A model generated the notes under the pieces. The model did no database searches. It was given only the letters and a program-made list of their open reading frames with translations, and was not told where the DNA came from. Positions 1 through 8,106 of a stretch of DNA of 64,000 nt are shown piece by piece (the stretch's first letter is position 1; every line of letters starts with the position of its first letter). The translations under genes and the position numbers were made by a program. This DNA is from Marinomonas aquiplantarum (lineage in GTDB: Bacteria > Pseudomonadota > Gammaproteobacteria > Pseudomonadales > Marinomonadaceae). The stretch spans positions 186,001 through 250,000 of the forward strand of contig NZ_QNRF01000001.1 of assembly GCF_003314975.1 (NCBI RefSeq). Reading direction: 5' to 3'.

Positions 1-42
1 ATAACCTGTGATGGTGGTGTCGTTGAGAATCAGTGCAATCAT
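1..42 (-). CDS. 5' end of a phage gene running off the left edge
   Basis: An ATG at 42 on the minus strand opens a frame of 14 codons (MIALILNDTTITGY) that reaches the window edge. It is preceded by a strong ribosome binding site (AAAGAGGA, 5-6 bases upstream) and follows the first tail fibre gene by 12 bases, so it is very likely the next gene of the late operon. Too little is visible to name a function. Confidence 0.5.
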   Translation of the reverse strand, partial: MIALILNDTTITGY

Positions 43-54
43 AAAAATTCCTCT

Positions 55-1698
55 TTAAAGTCGGGTTTTGCCGTAATAGGCGAGGTTGCGGGGGCGGGTT
101 TCATTGCCGCCAGTATTATTTGTCTTCGAGTAAGCTGTGCCATCTTTTAAATTATCTGGCCCCTGTACTGCTGATCCATAATCACTGGTAACTGAACTTG
201 GGAAAGAATGATGATGACTTCTAAATTCATCCCCCTGCCAACTCGCAAACCCTCGCCCTGCATCCACACCACGACCGCCGTCATGCATACGGATAAACTC
301 GCCACCCACTATGGGCAAGGTGAAGGTGGTAGAACCATCCCCATCGCCGTAATAACCACCGTAGGTCACAGGGTCCGCGTCTTTTGTTGCTTGAGCAATG
401 AAGTTGGACGAGGCTTGGGCAATGGCAAAGGCAATCGGATGGCTGGTGCGACTTAGGGTCGAGCCGTCCAAGGCGTATTCGCCGGGACGCAATACGTCCA
501 CGGTATCGATCCACAATTTGGTGATGTCCAGCACGTCATTGCCGGTTAAGGGGTTGACCTGTTTGGCGATGTAAAAGCCGTCGTTAAAAAAACGTACGGT
601 CAGTAACGCCGAGACAAAAACTTGTTTCCCTGTGGTGACCCCCCGCAATGGCAAGGGCGCTAAGCCATCGATTTGAATGGTCACTGCGCCACTGTTGGTG
701 TGCGCCACTTCAAAAGTAAATTCATCGTATTGGCTGAGTGCCGTTACAGGATTGCGACTGTCTAGGCTGGTCAGCACTATGGCATTGTCCGTCCCCGACA
801 CGGCAAAGCCCCGTTTCAACTGATATTGCGGATGCGGGTTGGCCTTGGCTTCGTGTTTAGCGACATTGTCGTAAATGACCCTGTGGTCAATAATGCCGCC
901 GTTAGCGTCAATGGATGCAAGCTTGCTGACATAATGGGCGATGCCATTGCTGTCCACATAATCACTTAAAGCTTCTGCTTCCATTTGCACTTGTATTTGA
1001 CTGACCGTGGCTTTGTCCGACATGTCCCCTTGCAAGCTAACATCAAGCCAGACGGAGCAAGGCAAGTCGCTGACGGATAGAGTTTCCTCTTCAGTCAATT
1101 GAGTGCGAATGCCACCCACATAACCCACGCCCGCTTGCAGCTGGTATTGGTTGTTTTCTTTAATGACTTGATAGGCCCCGTCCAAGAAGCTGGCTTGTCC
1201 GTACAAGTCTAGATTCGACAAACGTTCTCGCTCGTCCATGCCGTTGAAGCGAGTGGAAAAGTCCAGCTGCCAAGTTTGAGCTGGCACATTGGTTCCGGTG
1301 ACGTTTTGAATACCGGAGTACTTTAATAAGAAGTTACGGGCTATGGTATTGCCTTCCACCCCTTCGGCGCTTTTGCGTTTGTCGATGGGCGTGATGTGCG
1401 CCACGGCGATCAGCACGCCTTCCTCGTCCACCAAGCCAATCCAGTTAAAAGTGAAGTCCCCTATGGTGGAGTCCATGATCAAGGAATACACCACTTGATT
1501 GGGGTTAACGTAACCGCGCTTAGTAACCGAACGAATATCAACAATGCTTTCTTCGCTTGGCAATACCGCGTCGCGATCGCTGGGCTCTGCGCCCAAATTC
1601 GGTACATTGGCCAAGACGAAATGGCGGACATTTAAGTGCAGCCCATTTCCTTGTTTGTTGGCGATTTGTGCTTCGCCGGCTTGCGTGAGAAAAGACAT
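55..1698 (-). CDS. phage tail fibre / tail-collar protein, paralogue 1
   Basis: A 547-residue receptor-binding fibre expected to attach to the baseplate. Residues 1-160 match the tail-collar fibre N-terminal family (DUF3751 type), beginning MSFLTQAGEAQIANKQ as in the two paralogues at 2125 and 4590. A short HPHPQYQ linker near residue 288 marks a repeat end. The C-terminus carries a tail-collar-like segment (LPIVGGEFIRMHDGGRG) and the common ending GGNETRPRN. The N-terminal half is nearly the same as paralogue 2; the tip (about 300-380 and 490-520) differs, as expected for receptor specificity. The RBS is AGGAAG before ATG 1698. It is the most distal of three tandem fibres. Confidence 0.88.
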   Translation of the reverse strand: MSFLTQAGEAQIANKQGNGLHLNVRHFVLANVPNLGAEPSDRDAVLPSEESIVDIRSVTKRGYVNPNQVVYSLIMDSTIGDFTFNWIGLVDEEGVLIAVAHITPIDKRKSAEGVEGNTIARNFLLKYSGIQNVTGTNVPAQTWQLDFSTRFNGMDERERLSNLDLYGQASFLDGAYQVIKENNQYQLQAGVGYVGGIRTQLTEEETLSVSDLPCSVWLDVSLQGDMSDKATVSQIQVQMEAEALSDYVDSNGIAHYVSKLASIDANGGIIDHRVIYDNVAKHEAKANPHPQYQLKRGFAVSGTDNAIVLTSLDSRNPVTALSQYDEFTFEVAHTNSGAVTIQIDGLAPLPLRGVTTGKQVFVSALLTVRFFNDGFYIAKQVNPLTGNDVLDITKLWIDTVDVLRPGEYALDGSTLSRTSHPIAFAIAQASSNFIAQATKDADPVTYGGYYGDGDGSTTFTLPIVGGEFIRMHDGGRGVDAGRGFASWQGDEFRSHHHSFPSSVTSDYGSAVQGPDNLKDGTAYSKTNNTGGNETRPRNLAYYGKTRL

Positions 1699-1715
1699 GC
1701 TATCTTCCTGATCTG

Positions 1716-2081
1716 TTATACGGTTTTTCGACTGACTATTTTTTTCAGTTGCCCCAGCACTTTTTGGGATTTGGTCGGCGTGGGCTCATCTTCTAAAACA
1801 GGGGCTTCCAACAAAGCGTCTGTTGGCAGATCTTTACCAAGGGATTCAATGGTGTGCTGACTGCCATCGGCCAACCAATACTGGGTGCCGATCTTATCAA
1901 TGACGTAATGCCACTGGCCTTCTTTGAAAAAACGTTGATGACCGGCTTTTTCCTCGATCAATGCCACGTCGGTGGCAAACGCTGGAACCAGATAGTCGCC
2001 TGTGACTGGGTCTTGGCGCGCTTCTATGTCCCCTTGGTAAAGAGGGAATTCTGCTCCCAATTGAAACTTGTGTAATTGCAT
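1716..2081 (-). CDS. small tail fibre accessory / chaperone-like protein
   Basis: About 121 residues, lying between fibre 1 and fibre 2. The segment from residue 10 to 80 (gel-like YQGDIEARQDPVTGDYLVPAFAT, then a Trp-Tyr region) resembles the first part of the 231-residue protein at 3891: both read D-x-x-TG-[DE]-Y-L and later GTxYW. I infer that both are fibre assembly chaperones that help a neighbouring fibre trimerise. Two ATGs occur in tandem (2084, 2081); the second is better spaced from AGGAG. The C-terminal 40 residues are Pro/Glu- then Lys-rich. Function is inferred from position and mutual similarity only. Confidence 0.6.
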   Translation of the reverse strand: MQLHKFQLGAEFPLYQGDIEARQDPVTGDYLVPAFATDVALIEEKAGHQRFFKEGQWHYVIDKIGTQYWLADGSQHTIESLGKDLPTDALLEAPVLEDEPTPTKSQKVLGQLKKIVSRKTV

Positions 2082-2124
2082 CATGACTCCTGTTTAATGG
2101 CTCTTGTCTAATGAAGACGGTTTT

Positions 2125-3891
2125 TTAAAGGCGAGTTTTGCCGTAATAAGCGAGGTTGCGGGGGCGGGTTTCATTGCCGCCTGTTGAAGCCGTTACTTTT
2201 GTATATGGTTGACCACGATAGTAATCGTCAACTGATAGAGGATTAGCCCCTGGATTCATATCACTTGCGCTACCCACTGTAAAATTATGAGAATGAGCCT
2301 TTATCTGATCTCCCTGCCAGCTCGCAAAACCACGCCCTGTATCCACTCCACGACCACCGTCGTGCATACGGATAAACTCACCACCCACTATGGGTAAAGA
2401 AATACTGGTGGAACCGTCGCTTTCGTCCGTGTAGCCATAAAAGCCCGCATAAGACTGAATGTTGGCGTTTTTGGTCGACTGAGTGATGCAGTTGGACGAG
2501 GCACGAATCAAGGCCACCGCAATAGGGTGGTTTTTGCTGTTAATTACCGAGCCATCCAGCGCATATTCGCCGGGGCGAAGTATGTCCAAGGTGTCGATCC
2601 ACAGCTTGCCGATGTCCGTGATCGCATTACCGGTTTTCGGGTTGATTTGTGATTCTAAGTAAAAGGCTCCCGCCAGATAGCGCAGGGTCACACAAGCCCC
2701 CGCCAGTAGCTGATTGGCAGCACTGACTCCCACCAGACTCAAGGCATCCAAATCGTCTATTTGAATCGTCACAGCGGCAGTGTTGGTCGCCGACAAAACA
2801 AACGAAAAACACTGATGATCTGCTAAATGAGAGACAGGGTTGGTGCCCGCCACACTGCTCAATACGATCTCATTGGCCGAGCCACTGATGCTAAAGCTTT
2901 GTTTGCTCTGGTATTGCGGATGCGGATCCGCTTTGGCTTCATGTTCGCTCAAGGCTTGTTGCGCAAAAGCCAAGGTCGCCGCGCATTGCTCATCGGTATA
3001 CTCAAAATATTGCGGATGCGGGTTGGCCTTGGCTTCGTGCTGAGCCACGTTGTCGTAAATGACTCTGTAATCAGTTATCTCGCCGTTGGTGTCGATTGCG
3101 GCCAATTTGCTGACATAATGGACGATGCTATTGCTGTCGACATAATCGCTGCTCACAAAATCACTTGAGGCCTCGGTTTGCACTTGTATTTGGCTGACCG
3201 TGACCTTGTCCGATACATCCCCTTGCAAGCTGACGTCGAGCCAAACGGAGCAAGGTAAGTCACTGACGGCTAAGCTTTCTTGTTCGGCCAATTTAGTACG
3301 AATGCCACCCACGTAACCCACGCCCGCTTGCAGCTGGTATTGGTTGTTTTCTTTAATGACTTGATAGGCCCCGTCCAAGAAGCTGGCTTGTCCGTACAAA
3401 TCCAAGTTGGACAAACGTTCTCGCTCGTCCATGCCGTTAAAACGAGTGGAAAAGTCCAACTGCCAGGTGTCGGCTGGCACATTCGCACCAGTGACATTTT
3501 GAATGCCGGTATACTTAAGTAAGAAATTACGAGCGATAGTGTTGCCTTCCACCCCTTCGGCGCTTTTGCGCTTTTCAATCGGGGTAATGTGCGCCACTGC
3601 GATCAGCACGTCTTCCTCGTCCACCAAGCCGATCCAATTGAAGCGGAAGTCGCCTATGGTGGAATCCATAATCAAGGAATACACCACTTGATTTGGGTTC
3701 ACATAAGCGTGCTTCGAATAGGGCAAGGTCTGCACTATCTGCTCGTCACTGGGCAAACTCGCCACGCGATCACTGGGTTCCGCGCCCAAATTCGGCACAT
3801 GGGCCAGCACAAAGTGGCTGACGGTCATGCGAGTCGCGTTGCCTTGTTTATTGGCTATTTGCGCTTCGCCGGCTTGTGTGAGAAAAGACAT
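2125..3891 (-). CDS. phage tail fibre / tail-collar protein, paralogue 2
   Basis: A 588-residue fibre, the longest of the three. The N-terminal 290 residues are close to paralogue 1. It has two consecutive HEAKAxPHPQY units (about 285-335), one more than paralogue 1, separated by a short helical stretch, so fibre length seems to vary by repeat number. The C-terminal collar segment and GGNETRPRN ending are shared, while the terminal 40-residue tip differs. The start ATG 3891 overlaps the TAA of the upstream chaperone-like gene by one base, indicating coupled translation. Role: receptor binding. Confidence 0.88.
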   Translation of the reverse strand: MSFLTQAGEAQIANKQGNATRMTVSHFVLAHVPNLGAEPSDRVASLPSDEQIVQTLPYSKHAYVNPNQVVYSLIMDSTIGDFRFNWIGLVDEEDVLIAVAHITPIEKRKSAEGVEGNTIARNFLLKYTGIQNVTGANVPADTWQLDFSTRFNGMDERERLSNLDLYGQASFLDGAYQVIKENNQYQLQAGVGYVGGIRTKLAEQESLAVSDLPCSVWLDVSLQGDVSDKVTVSQIQVQTEASSDFVSSDYVDSNSIVHYVSKLAAIDTNGEITDYRVIYDNVAQHEAKANPHPQYFEYTDEQCAATLAFAQQALSEHEAKADPHPQYQSKQSFSISGSANEIVLSSVAGTNPVSHLADHQCFSFVLSATNTAAVTIQIDDLDALSLVGVSAANQLLAGACVTLRYLAGAFYLESQINPKTGNAITDIGKLWIDTLDILRPGEYALDGSVINSKNHPIAVALIRASSNCITQSTKNANIQSYAGFYGYTDESDGSTSISLPIVGGEFIRMHDGGRGVDTGRGFASWQGDQIKAHSHNFTVGSASDMNPGANPLSVDDYYRGQPYTKVTASTGGNETRPRNLAYYGKTRL

Positions 3892-4577
3892 TAGGCCTCC
3901 GCCTCTTCGTCTGTCTCGCTCGTACTTGAGTCTGTAGTCGATTCGGAATCTGCGTCTTGGTCTTCTTCCGTTGCGCTGTCATCCGCCGTTTCAGTCGTTT
4001 CTGCCGTATCAGAATAGGCTTCTAAATCTAACTGCCAATAAGCGTCGTCCGTGACATCAATGTCCAGCAAATCTTCACGAGCCAATAAGGCTTCTAATGC
4101 CACCAAATGAGCGACTATCCATTGTTTGCAAGCGAATTGCTCTGCGGCAGTGTACAAACCAAGAGAGACATTCGTCTGACCAATACGGTTCCATTTAGCG
4201 TCAATGCGCCTTGTGCATTCATCATTGGCGAGTGCGGTTTGGGCTTCTAAGGTCACTGGTGCTTCTGGCTCGGTTAATAACGCCCAATCGGGTAGATTTC
4301 CCCCTAGCTCACTGATTTCGTAAGCATTTCCTTCCTCGTCCCAATAGGCGGTGCCGCGCAAATCCACACAGCTTTGCCAAGCACCTGCTTGTTCCTCTTG
4401 TTTCCATACGGCCACTTGATCTTCGTCCACACCAATCGGCGCTTCAAAGGTGGCGTGAGCGGGTAATAACCAATGATCTGGCGTTAAGGGATCCGGATCC
4501 GCATAGACTTCCCCAAGGTATTCGCCGGTTTGTGCATCATATGCGTAAGCAACTTTGTCTGTTGTCTGGTCTGTCAT
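3891..4577 (-). CDS. tail fibre assembly chaperone-like protein with acidic tail
   Basis: A 228-residue protein between fibre 2 and fibre 3. The first 90 residues contain a YDAQTGEYLGE segment and GTAYWDEEGN, shared in pattern with the 121-residue protein at 1716. The middle resembles phage fibre-assembly proteins in length and position (an R-R-I-D-A-K-W-N-R region near 130, then a helical stretch). The last 45 residues are almost only Asp, Glu, Ser and Thr, so the protein is strongly acidic and probably disordered there. ATG 4577 is chosen over 4586 because AAAGGA lies 8 bases upstream. Annotation as chaperone rests on context. Confidence 0.6.
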   Translation of the reverse strand: MTDQTTDKVAYAYDAQTGEYLGEVYADPDPLTPDHWLLPAHATFEAPIGVDEDQVAVWKQEEQAGAWQSCVDLRGTAYWDEEGNAYEISELGGNLPDWALLTEPEAPVTLEAQTALANDECTRRIDAKWNRIGQTNVSLGLYTAAEQFACKQWIVAHLVALEALLAREDLLDIDVTDDAYWQLDLEAYSDTAETTETADDSATEEDQDADSESTTDSSTSETDEEAEA

Positions 4578-4589
4578 GGAGTCCATCCT

Positions 4590-6092
4590 TTAGTATTTGA
4601 TGTAAGCGGCGAGTGCTATGTTGCGAGGGCGGGTTTCATTGCCACCAGCTGCTGCAGTCTTTGTGGTGTAAAAAGAACTACTCCCATCTTCAGATCCTGC
4701 AGAGCCTCCCCCCCTAGCATTTTCTCTAGTGAAATTATGAGTATGTGACCTAAATTCATCCGCCTGCCAGCTCCCAAACCCACGACCAGAATCCACGCCT
4801 CGCCCTTCGTCCCAACCACGGACAAACTCACCGCGTAAATCCGGCACATTAAAAGTAGACGAGCCATTACCCGCACCGTAACGGGTGCCAATCTTGCTAA
4901 ACAAGGCCGCATACGTGGTACGAGAAATGGCCGCGCCATTGGCTTTAATGAAACCGACCGGCGCAGATGAAGAGGCAAAAAAGTGAATACTGCCAATAAA
5001 GTCGCCGACAAATTCTTTGGCTTGCGCTAAGGCCGCATCGGCTTGCTGATCAGCGTATTGTTGAGCCGCATTAACTTGTTGCTCGGCGCTCTCCCGAGCG
5101 GCAGTCACTTGCTCATCGGTATACTCTTTCGCTGAAGCAAGCGCTGCGTTGCTTTTACGCGTTGCATCGCCTTTGGCGGTCGTTAAGGCCGTTGAGGTTT
5201 TACTGTCGGTATAGGTTTTGTATTGAGGATGCGGGTCTTCTTTCGCTTCGTGCTGAGCCACATTTTCGTAGATAAACCGTGTGTCTATGATGTCACCATC
5301 GGCTGAAATATCGGCCAATTTGGTACGATAGTAAGTCACGCCATTGGCATCTTGTGTTTCCGCTTCTGGCGCATCCGTTTGCACCAACAATGACGTCACT
5401 GGTTTTCTATCCGCGATGTCGCCTTGCAAACTGGCTTCTAACCATACGCTCGTGGGTAAGGACTCTGGAGATACGCTCTTAGGCTCATTGTTTTGTACGC
5501 GAATCCCGCCCACGTAACCTGTTCCCGCTGAGACCTGGTATTGACCATCCGCCTCAATCACAGACCAAGCCTCACCGAGGAAGCTGCCCTGAGCATACAA
5601 GTCATAATTGGACTGACGCTCACGTTCATCCACCCCTAAAAAGCGCTCAGTAAAGTCCAGTTGCCAGGTTTCCGCTGGCACGGTCGCCGCCGTCACTTTT
5701 TGAATGCCGGTGTACTTCAGCAAGAAATTACGCGAAATGGTGTTGCCGCGTTTATTGCCTTTGGTTTTACGCTTGCCGATGGTGGTAATGTAGGCCGTGG
5801 CGATCAGTACGTTTTCGTCGTCCACCAGACCGATCCAGTTAAAGTCGTAATCCCCCACGGTGGCGTCTAACACCACGGAATAAACCACTTGATTTTCATT
5901 GACGTAGGCGACTTTTAAATACGGCTGGGTATCCACTATGTGTTCGACCGCGGGAAGTGATTCCACCCTGTCTGCTGGCTCTTCGCCCAATTCCGGCAAA
6001 TAAGCAAAGACAAAATGTGTAATATTGACACGGCCGCCACTGGCCTGTTTATTGGCGATTTGCGCTTCGCCGGTGCGGGTTAAAAATGACAT
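4590..6092 (-). CDS. phage tail fibre / tail-collar protein, paralogue 3
   Basis: A 500-residue fibre and the first of three in the operon. The N-terminal 280 residues are a more diverged version of the other two. After the HPQYK site (about 285) comes a helical, Ala/Gln/Thr-rich stretch of some 70 residues, probably a trimeric coiled coil, which the others lack. A classic tail-collar domain follows (IGSIHFFASSSAPVGF, then LPDLRGEFVRGWDEGRG) with GGNETRPRN near the C-terminus. The RBS AAAGGAAG precedes ATG 6092. The gene directly follows gpI, the normal place of the primary fibre in P2-like phages. Confidence 0.9.
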   Translation of the reverse strand: MSFLTRTGEAQIANKQASGGRVNITHFVFAYLPELGEEPADRVESLPAVEHIVDTQPYLKVAYVNENQVVYSVVLDATVGDYDFNWIGLVDDENVLIATAYITTIGKRKTKGNKRGNTISRNFLLKYTGIQKVTAATVPAETWQLDFTERFLGVDERERQSNYDLYAQGSFLGEAWSVIEADGQYQVSAGTGYVGGIRVQNNEPKSVSPESLPTSVWLEASLQGDIADRKPVTSLLVQTDAPEAETQDANGVTYYRTKLADISADGDIIDTRFIYENVAQHEAKEDPHPQYKTYTDSKTSTALTTAKGDATRKSNAALASAKEYTDEQVTAARESAEQQVNAAQQYADQQADAALAQAKEFVGDFIGSIHFFASSSAPVGFIKANGAAISRTTYAALFSKIGTRYGAGNGSSTFNVPDLRGEFVRGWDEGRGVDSGRGFGSWQADEFRSHTHNFTRENARGGGSAGSEDGSSSFYTTKTAAAGGNETRPRNIALAAYIKY

Positions 6093-6113
6093 TGAAATGC
6101 TTCCTTTTGCTGC

Positions 6114-6644
6114 TTATGCGCTGGCCACATCAAGTGCCCACTGGCAACCAAATTCCCCTAGGTGAATGTCGATATCGATGTCATTCACCACGGTCAATTG
6201 GTAACGACGACAGGTGCGCCCATAGGTTTGAATAATGTAATTGAGCAGATCTGTGTTACTGGCGATTTGCGAGTCGGTGAGCAACAAGGCAATGGCATCC
6301 CAGTTCACTTCGTCTTCTCGCTCGACCACTTCCATTTCACCAATACCGAGACGATCAAACACTTCCACCAAGCCTGTGGTTGAGCCCGCTTCCATGGCGT
6401 TTTTTTCGGCGTACATGACGCGACGACGAAACATGTCGTCCGGCTCATCCGTAAAGCGATCAATGTCCGCTTGATAGGCGTAGTACTTGAGCAATAAATG
6501 GCTGCAGGTTTCTGGATCCATTTGCGCTAAGGGTGTTTTTACCCAGCCTTCGACTTTATTCCACCAAGCGGCAAAAGCGTTTTGCAGCTTCTGCGCTTGA
6601 TCGCCTCGACGAATCCATACTGGCAGTTGATACCTAGGAGCCAT
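6114..6644 (-). CDS. phage tail protein I (P2 gpI family)
   Basis: A 176-residue protein that in P2-like phages completes the baseplate and joins it to the tail fibres. Visible family features are the early helical segment (LQNAFAAWWNKVEGW) and the DMFRRRVMYAEKNAMEAG region, which resembles the RR-V-x-x-AI-x-xH-R-x-KGT region of gpI with some change. It lies between baseplate J and the first fibre, the canonical order. ATG 6644 follows the stop of gpJ within a few bases, with GAGGG as RBS. Confidence 0.82.
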   Translation of the reverse strand: MAPRYQLPVWIRRGDQAQKLQNAFAAWWNKVEGWVKTPLAQMDPETCSHLLLKYYAYQADIDRFTDEPDDMFRRRVMYAEKNAMEAGSTTGLVEVFDRLGIGEMEVVEREDEVNWDAIALLLTDSQIASNTDLLNYIIQTYGRTCRRYQLTVVNDIDIDIHLGEFGCQWALDVASA

Positions 6645-6646
6645 GC

Positions 6647-7798
6647 TTAACCCTCCACAATGCTGATGCTGTTCAGGGTGGGAATCGACAATTCAGAGAC
6701 AATGCTGTTGAGGTTAAACTCCACGTCTTCCAAGCCATCAAATAAGTCGAAAATTTCCCCCGCCAACTGAGTAAAAGAGAAGCGCGAATAAGGCTGTGTC
6801 TTGGTCATGTCGTAAGCGGAATTACCACGAAAAGCCGCATAAATGGCGTTGTAAACGCCTTTCTTTATGGTTTCTTTTTCCACATCTAACAAGGTGTCAG
6901 AGAAGTAGAGAGTCGCGGTGACATCGTGTTTGGTTTCCGGCATGGCGTACGCCACAATGTCGTCACCGTGACCGTGATAACCCTCTTCTGATAACTGACG
7001 ATTAATGGTTTCCAAGTAACTTTCGGCCGGTGCATTTAGGTCAAATAAGATAAAGGCATTGGCCGTTCCTGGGCCACGTGGGGCATTGTGCTCCAGCCAG
7101 ATTTGGTCGGTTTTTACCCCCGCCCAAGAGGAAATCAAATACTTGTATACACCGTCTGTGTGGTAATGGCTCAGGGTGTTAAACGAGTTACGAATGCGCA
7201 GACGATAGGATTCCAAGTCTTCCAGATCGGCGCCCACTTGATCGATCCAGTTTTCCGGGTTCGTTACCGTCACACCGGTCAGATCACAATGGGCAAAATA
7301 GCCTTTTTCCAAGTTGTACGCTGTCGCCGCTTGCTCTGACGTCACCGCGGCAATGACACCGGATTGGTCTTCTTCAATCACGGCTTCTGCGTCTGTTATC
7401 ACACGATAAATCGTGTTGTTGATTAAATCTGTGTACACCTCAGTGCCGGCTGGGATGACGATTTCACCCTCTAGATCGGCACGACTGAAGACCACACGAC
7501 CCTTGAGAAACTGAGCCTCTTTACGCGTGCAGTTGTAGCGATCGCCCCATAACTCAATAAAAGCCTCGCTGACCGTGGATAAGAAGAATTGTGGCATCAC
7601 ATAGTTCGCCAAGGCGTCCACCAACCAATTCACCGGTTTGGTTGCAATGCTGCTGATCACGCGCCAAAACGGGCTGTAAATGGAGTTGTTATAAATGGTT
7701 GAGCCGGATTCGGTGACCGTATCGGTAAATTCGCTGGTCAACTCGTCTTCCGTCGTTGGCACACCGGCGTCAATCAGTACTTGTTTAAAATCACTCAT
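6647..7798 (-). CDS. baseplate J-like protein
   Basis: A 383-residue baseplate wedge component of contractile tails. The segment PAGTEVYTDLINNTIYRVITD (approximately 125-150) is characteristic of the Baseplate_J family, followed by the Gly/Pro-rich central part and a C-terminal domain ending in ISIVEG. Its start ATG overlaps the stop of the upstream DUF2590-like gene (ATGA, 7795-7798), so translation is coupled. The neighbours gpI and DUF2590 are its usual partners in HP1/K139-like phages. Confidence 0.88.
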   Translation of the reverse strand: MSDFKQVLIDAGVPTTEDELTSEFTDTVTESGSTIYNNSIYSPFWRVISSIATKPVNWLVDALANYVMPQFFLSTVSEAFIELWGDRYNCTRKEAQFLKGRVVFSRADLEGEIVIPAGTEVYTDLINNTIYRVITDAEAVIEEDQSGVIAAVTSEQAATAYNLEKGYFAHCDLTGVTVTNPENWIDQVGADLEDLESYRLRIRNSFNTLSHYHTDGVYKYLISSWAGVKTDQIWLEHNAPRGPGTANAFILFDLNAPAESYLETINRQLSEEGYHGHGDDIVAYAMPETKHDVTATLYFSDTLLDVEKETIKKGVYNAIYAAFRGNSAYDMTKTQPYSRFSFTQLAGEIFDLFDGLEDVEFNLNSIVSELSIPTLNSISIVEG

Positions 7799-8106
7799 AG
7801 GGAAACCTCTATGTATTCACCGTCAATGGTTTGTGCGACACAGGTCAACACGTCGTCGTTTAATTCCACACTGGCGGTGCCAGGATAAATACGGGAATCG
7901 TTTTCAATTTCTAATTCAATGACCTTGGCAGCCGCCGTCAAAGACACCCGGTTACGCTCGCCCACCATCAAGATGGCGTACCCTTTTTCACGCATCATGT
8001 GGCGTAAGTCCTGCGCAACGCAGTCTGACAAAGACACCAATTCCGGTTCCCCTAAGCCAGACAACACCAGGTCATCGTTTTGGATTAATAGATCGATACT
8101 TGCCAT
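7795..8106 (-). CDS. DUF2590-like phage baseplate-region protein
   Basis: A 103-residue protein in the position of P2 gpW / T4 gp25 (baseplate wedge). The sequence starts with a Leu-rich beta segment (DLLIQNDDLVL), then helix SLSDCVAQDLRHMMREKG. This resembles the DUF2590 family found just before gpJ in HP1/K139-type phages; family membership is from memory of pattern and position. It overlaps its neighbours by one base (TAATG, 8106) and four bases (ATGA, 7795), giving a tight tape measure-DUF2590-gpJ translation unit. Confidence 0.7.
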   Translation of the reverse strand: MASIDLLIQNDDLVLSGLGEPELVSLSDCVAQDLRHMMREKGYAILMVGERNRVSLTAAAKVIELEIENDSRIYPGTASVELNDDVLTCVAQTIDGEYIEVSL

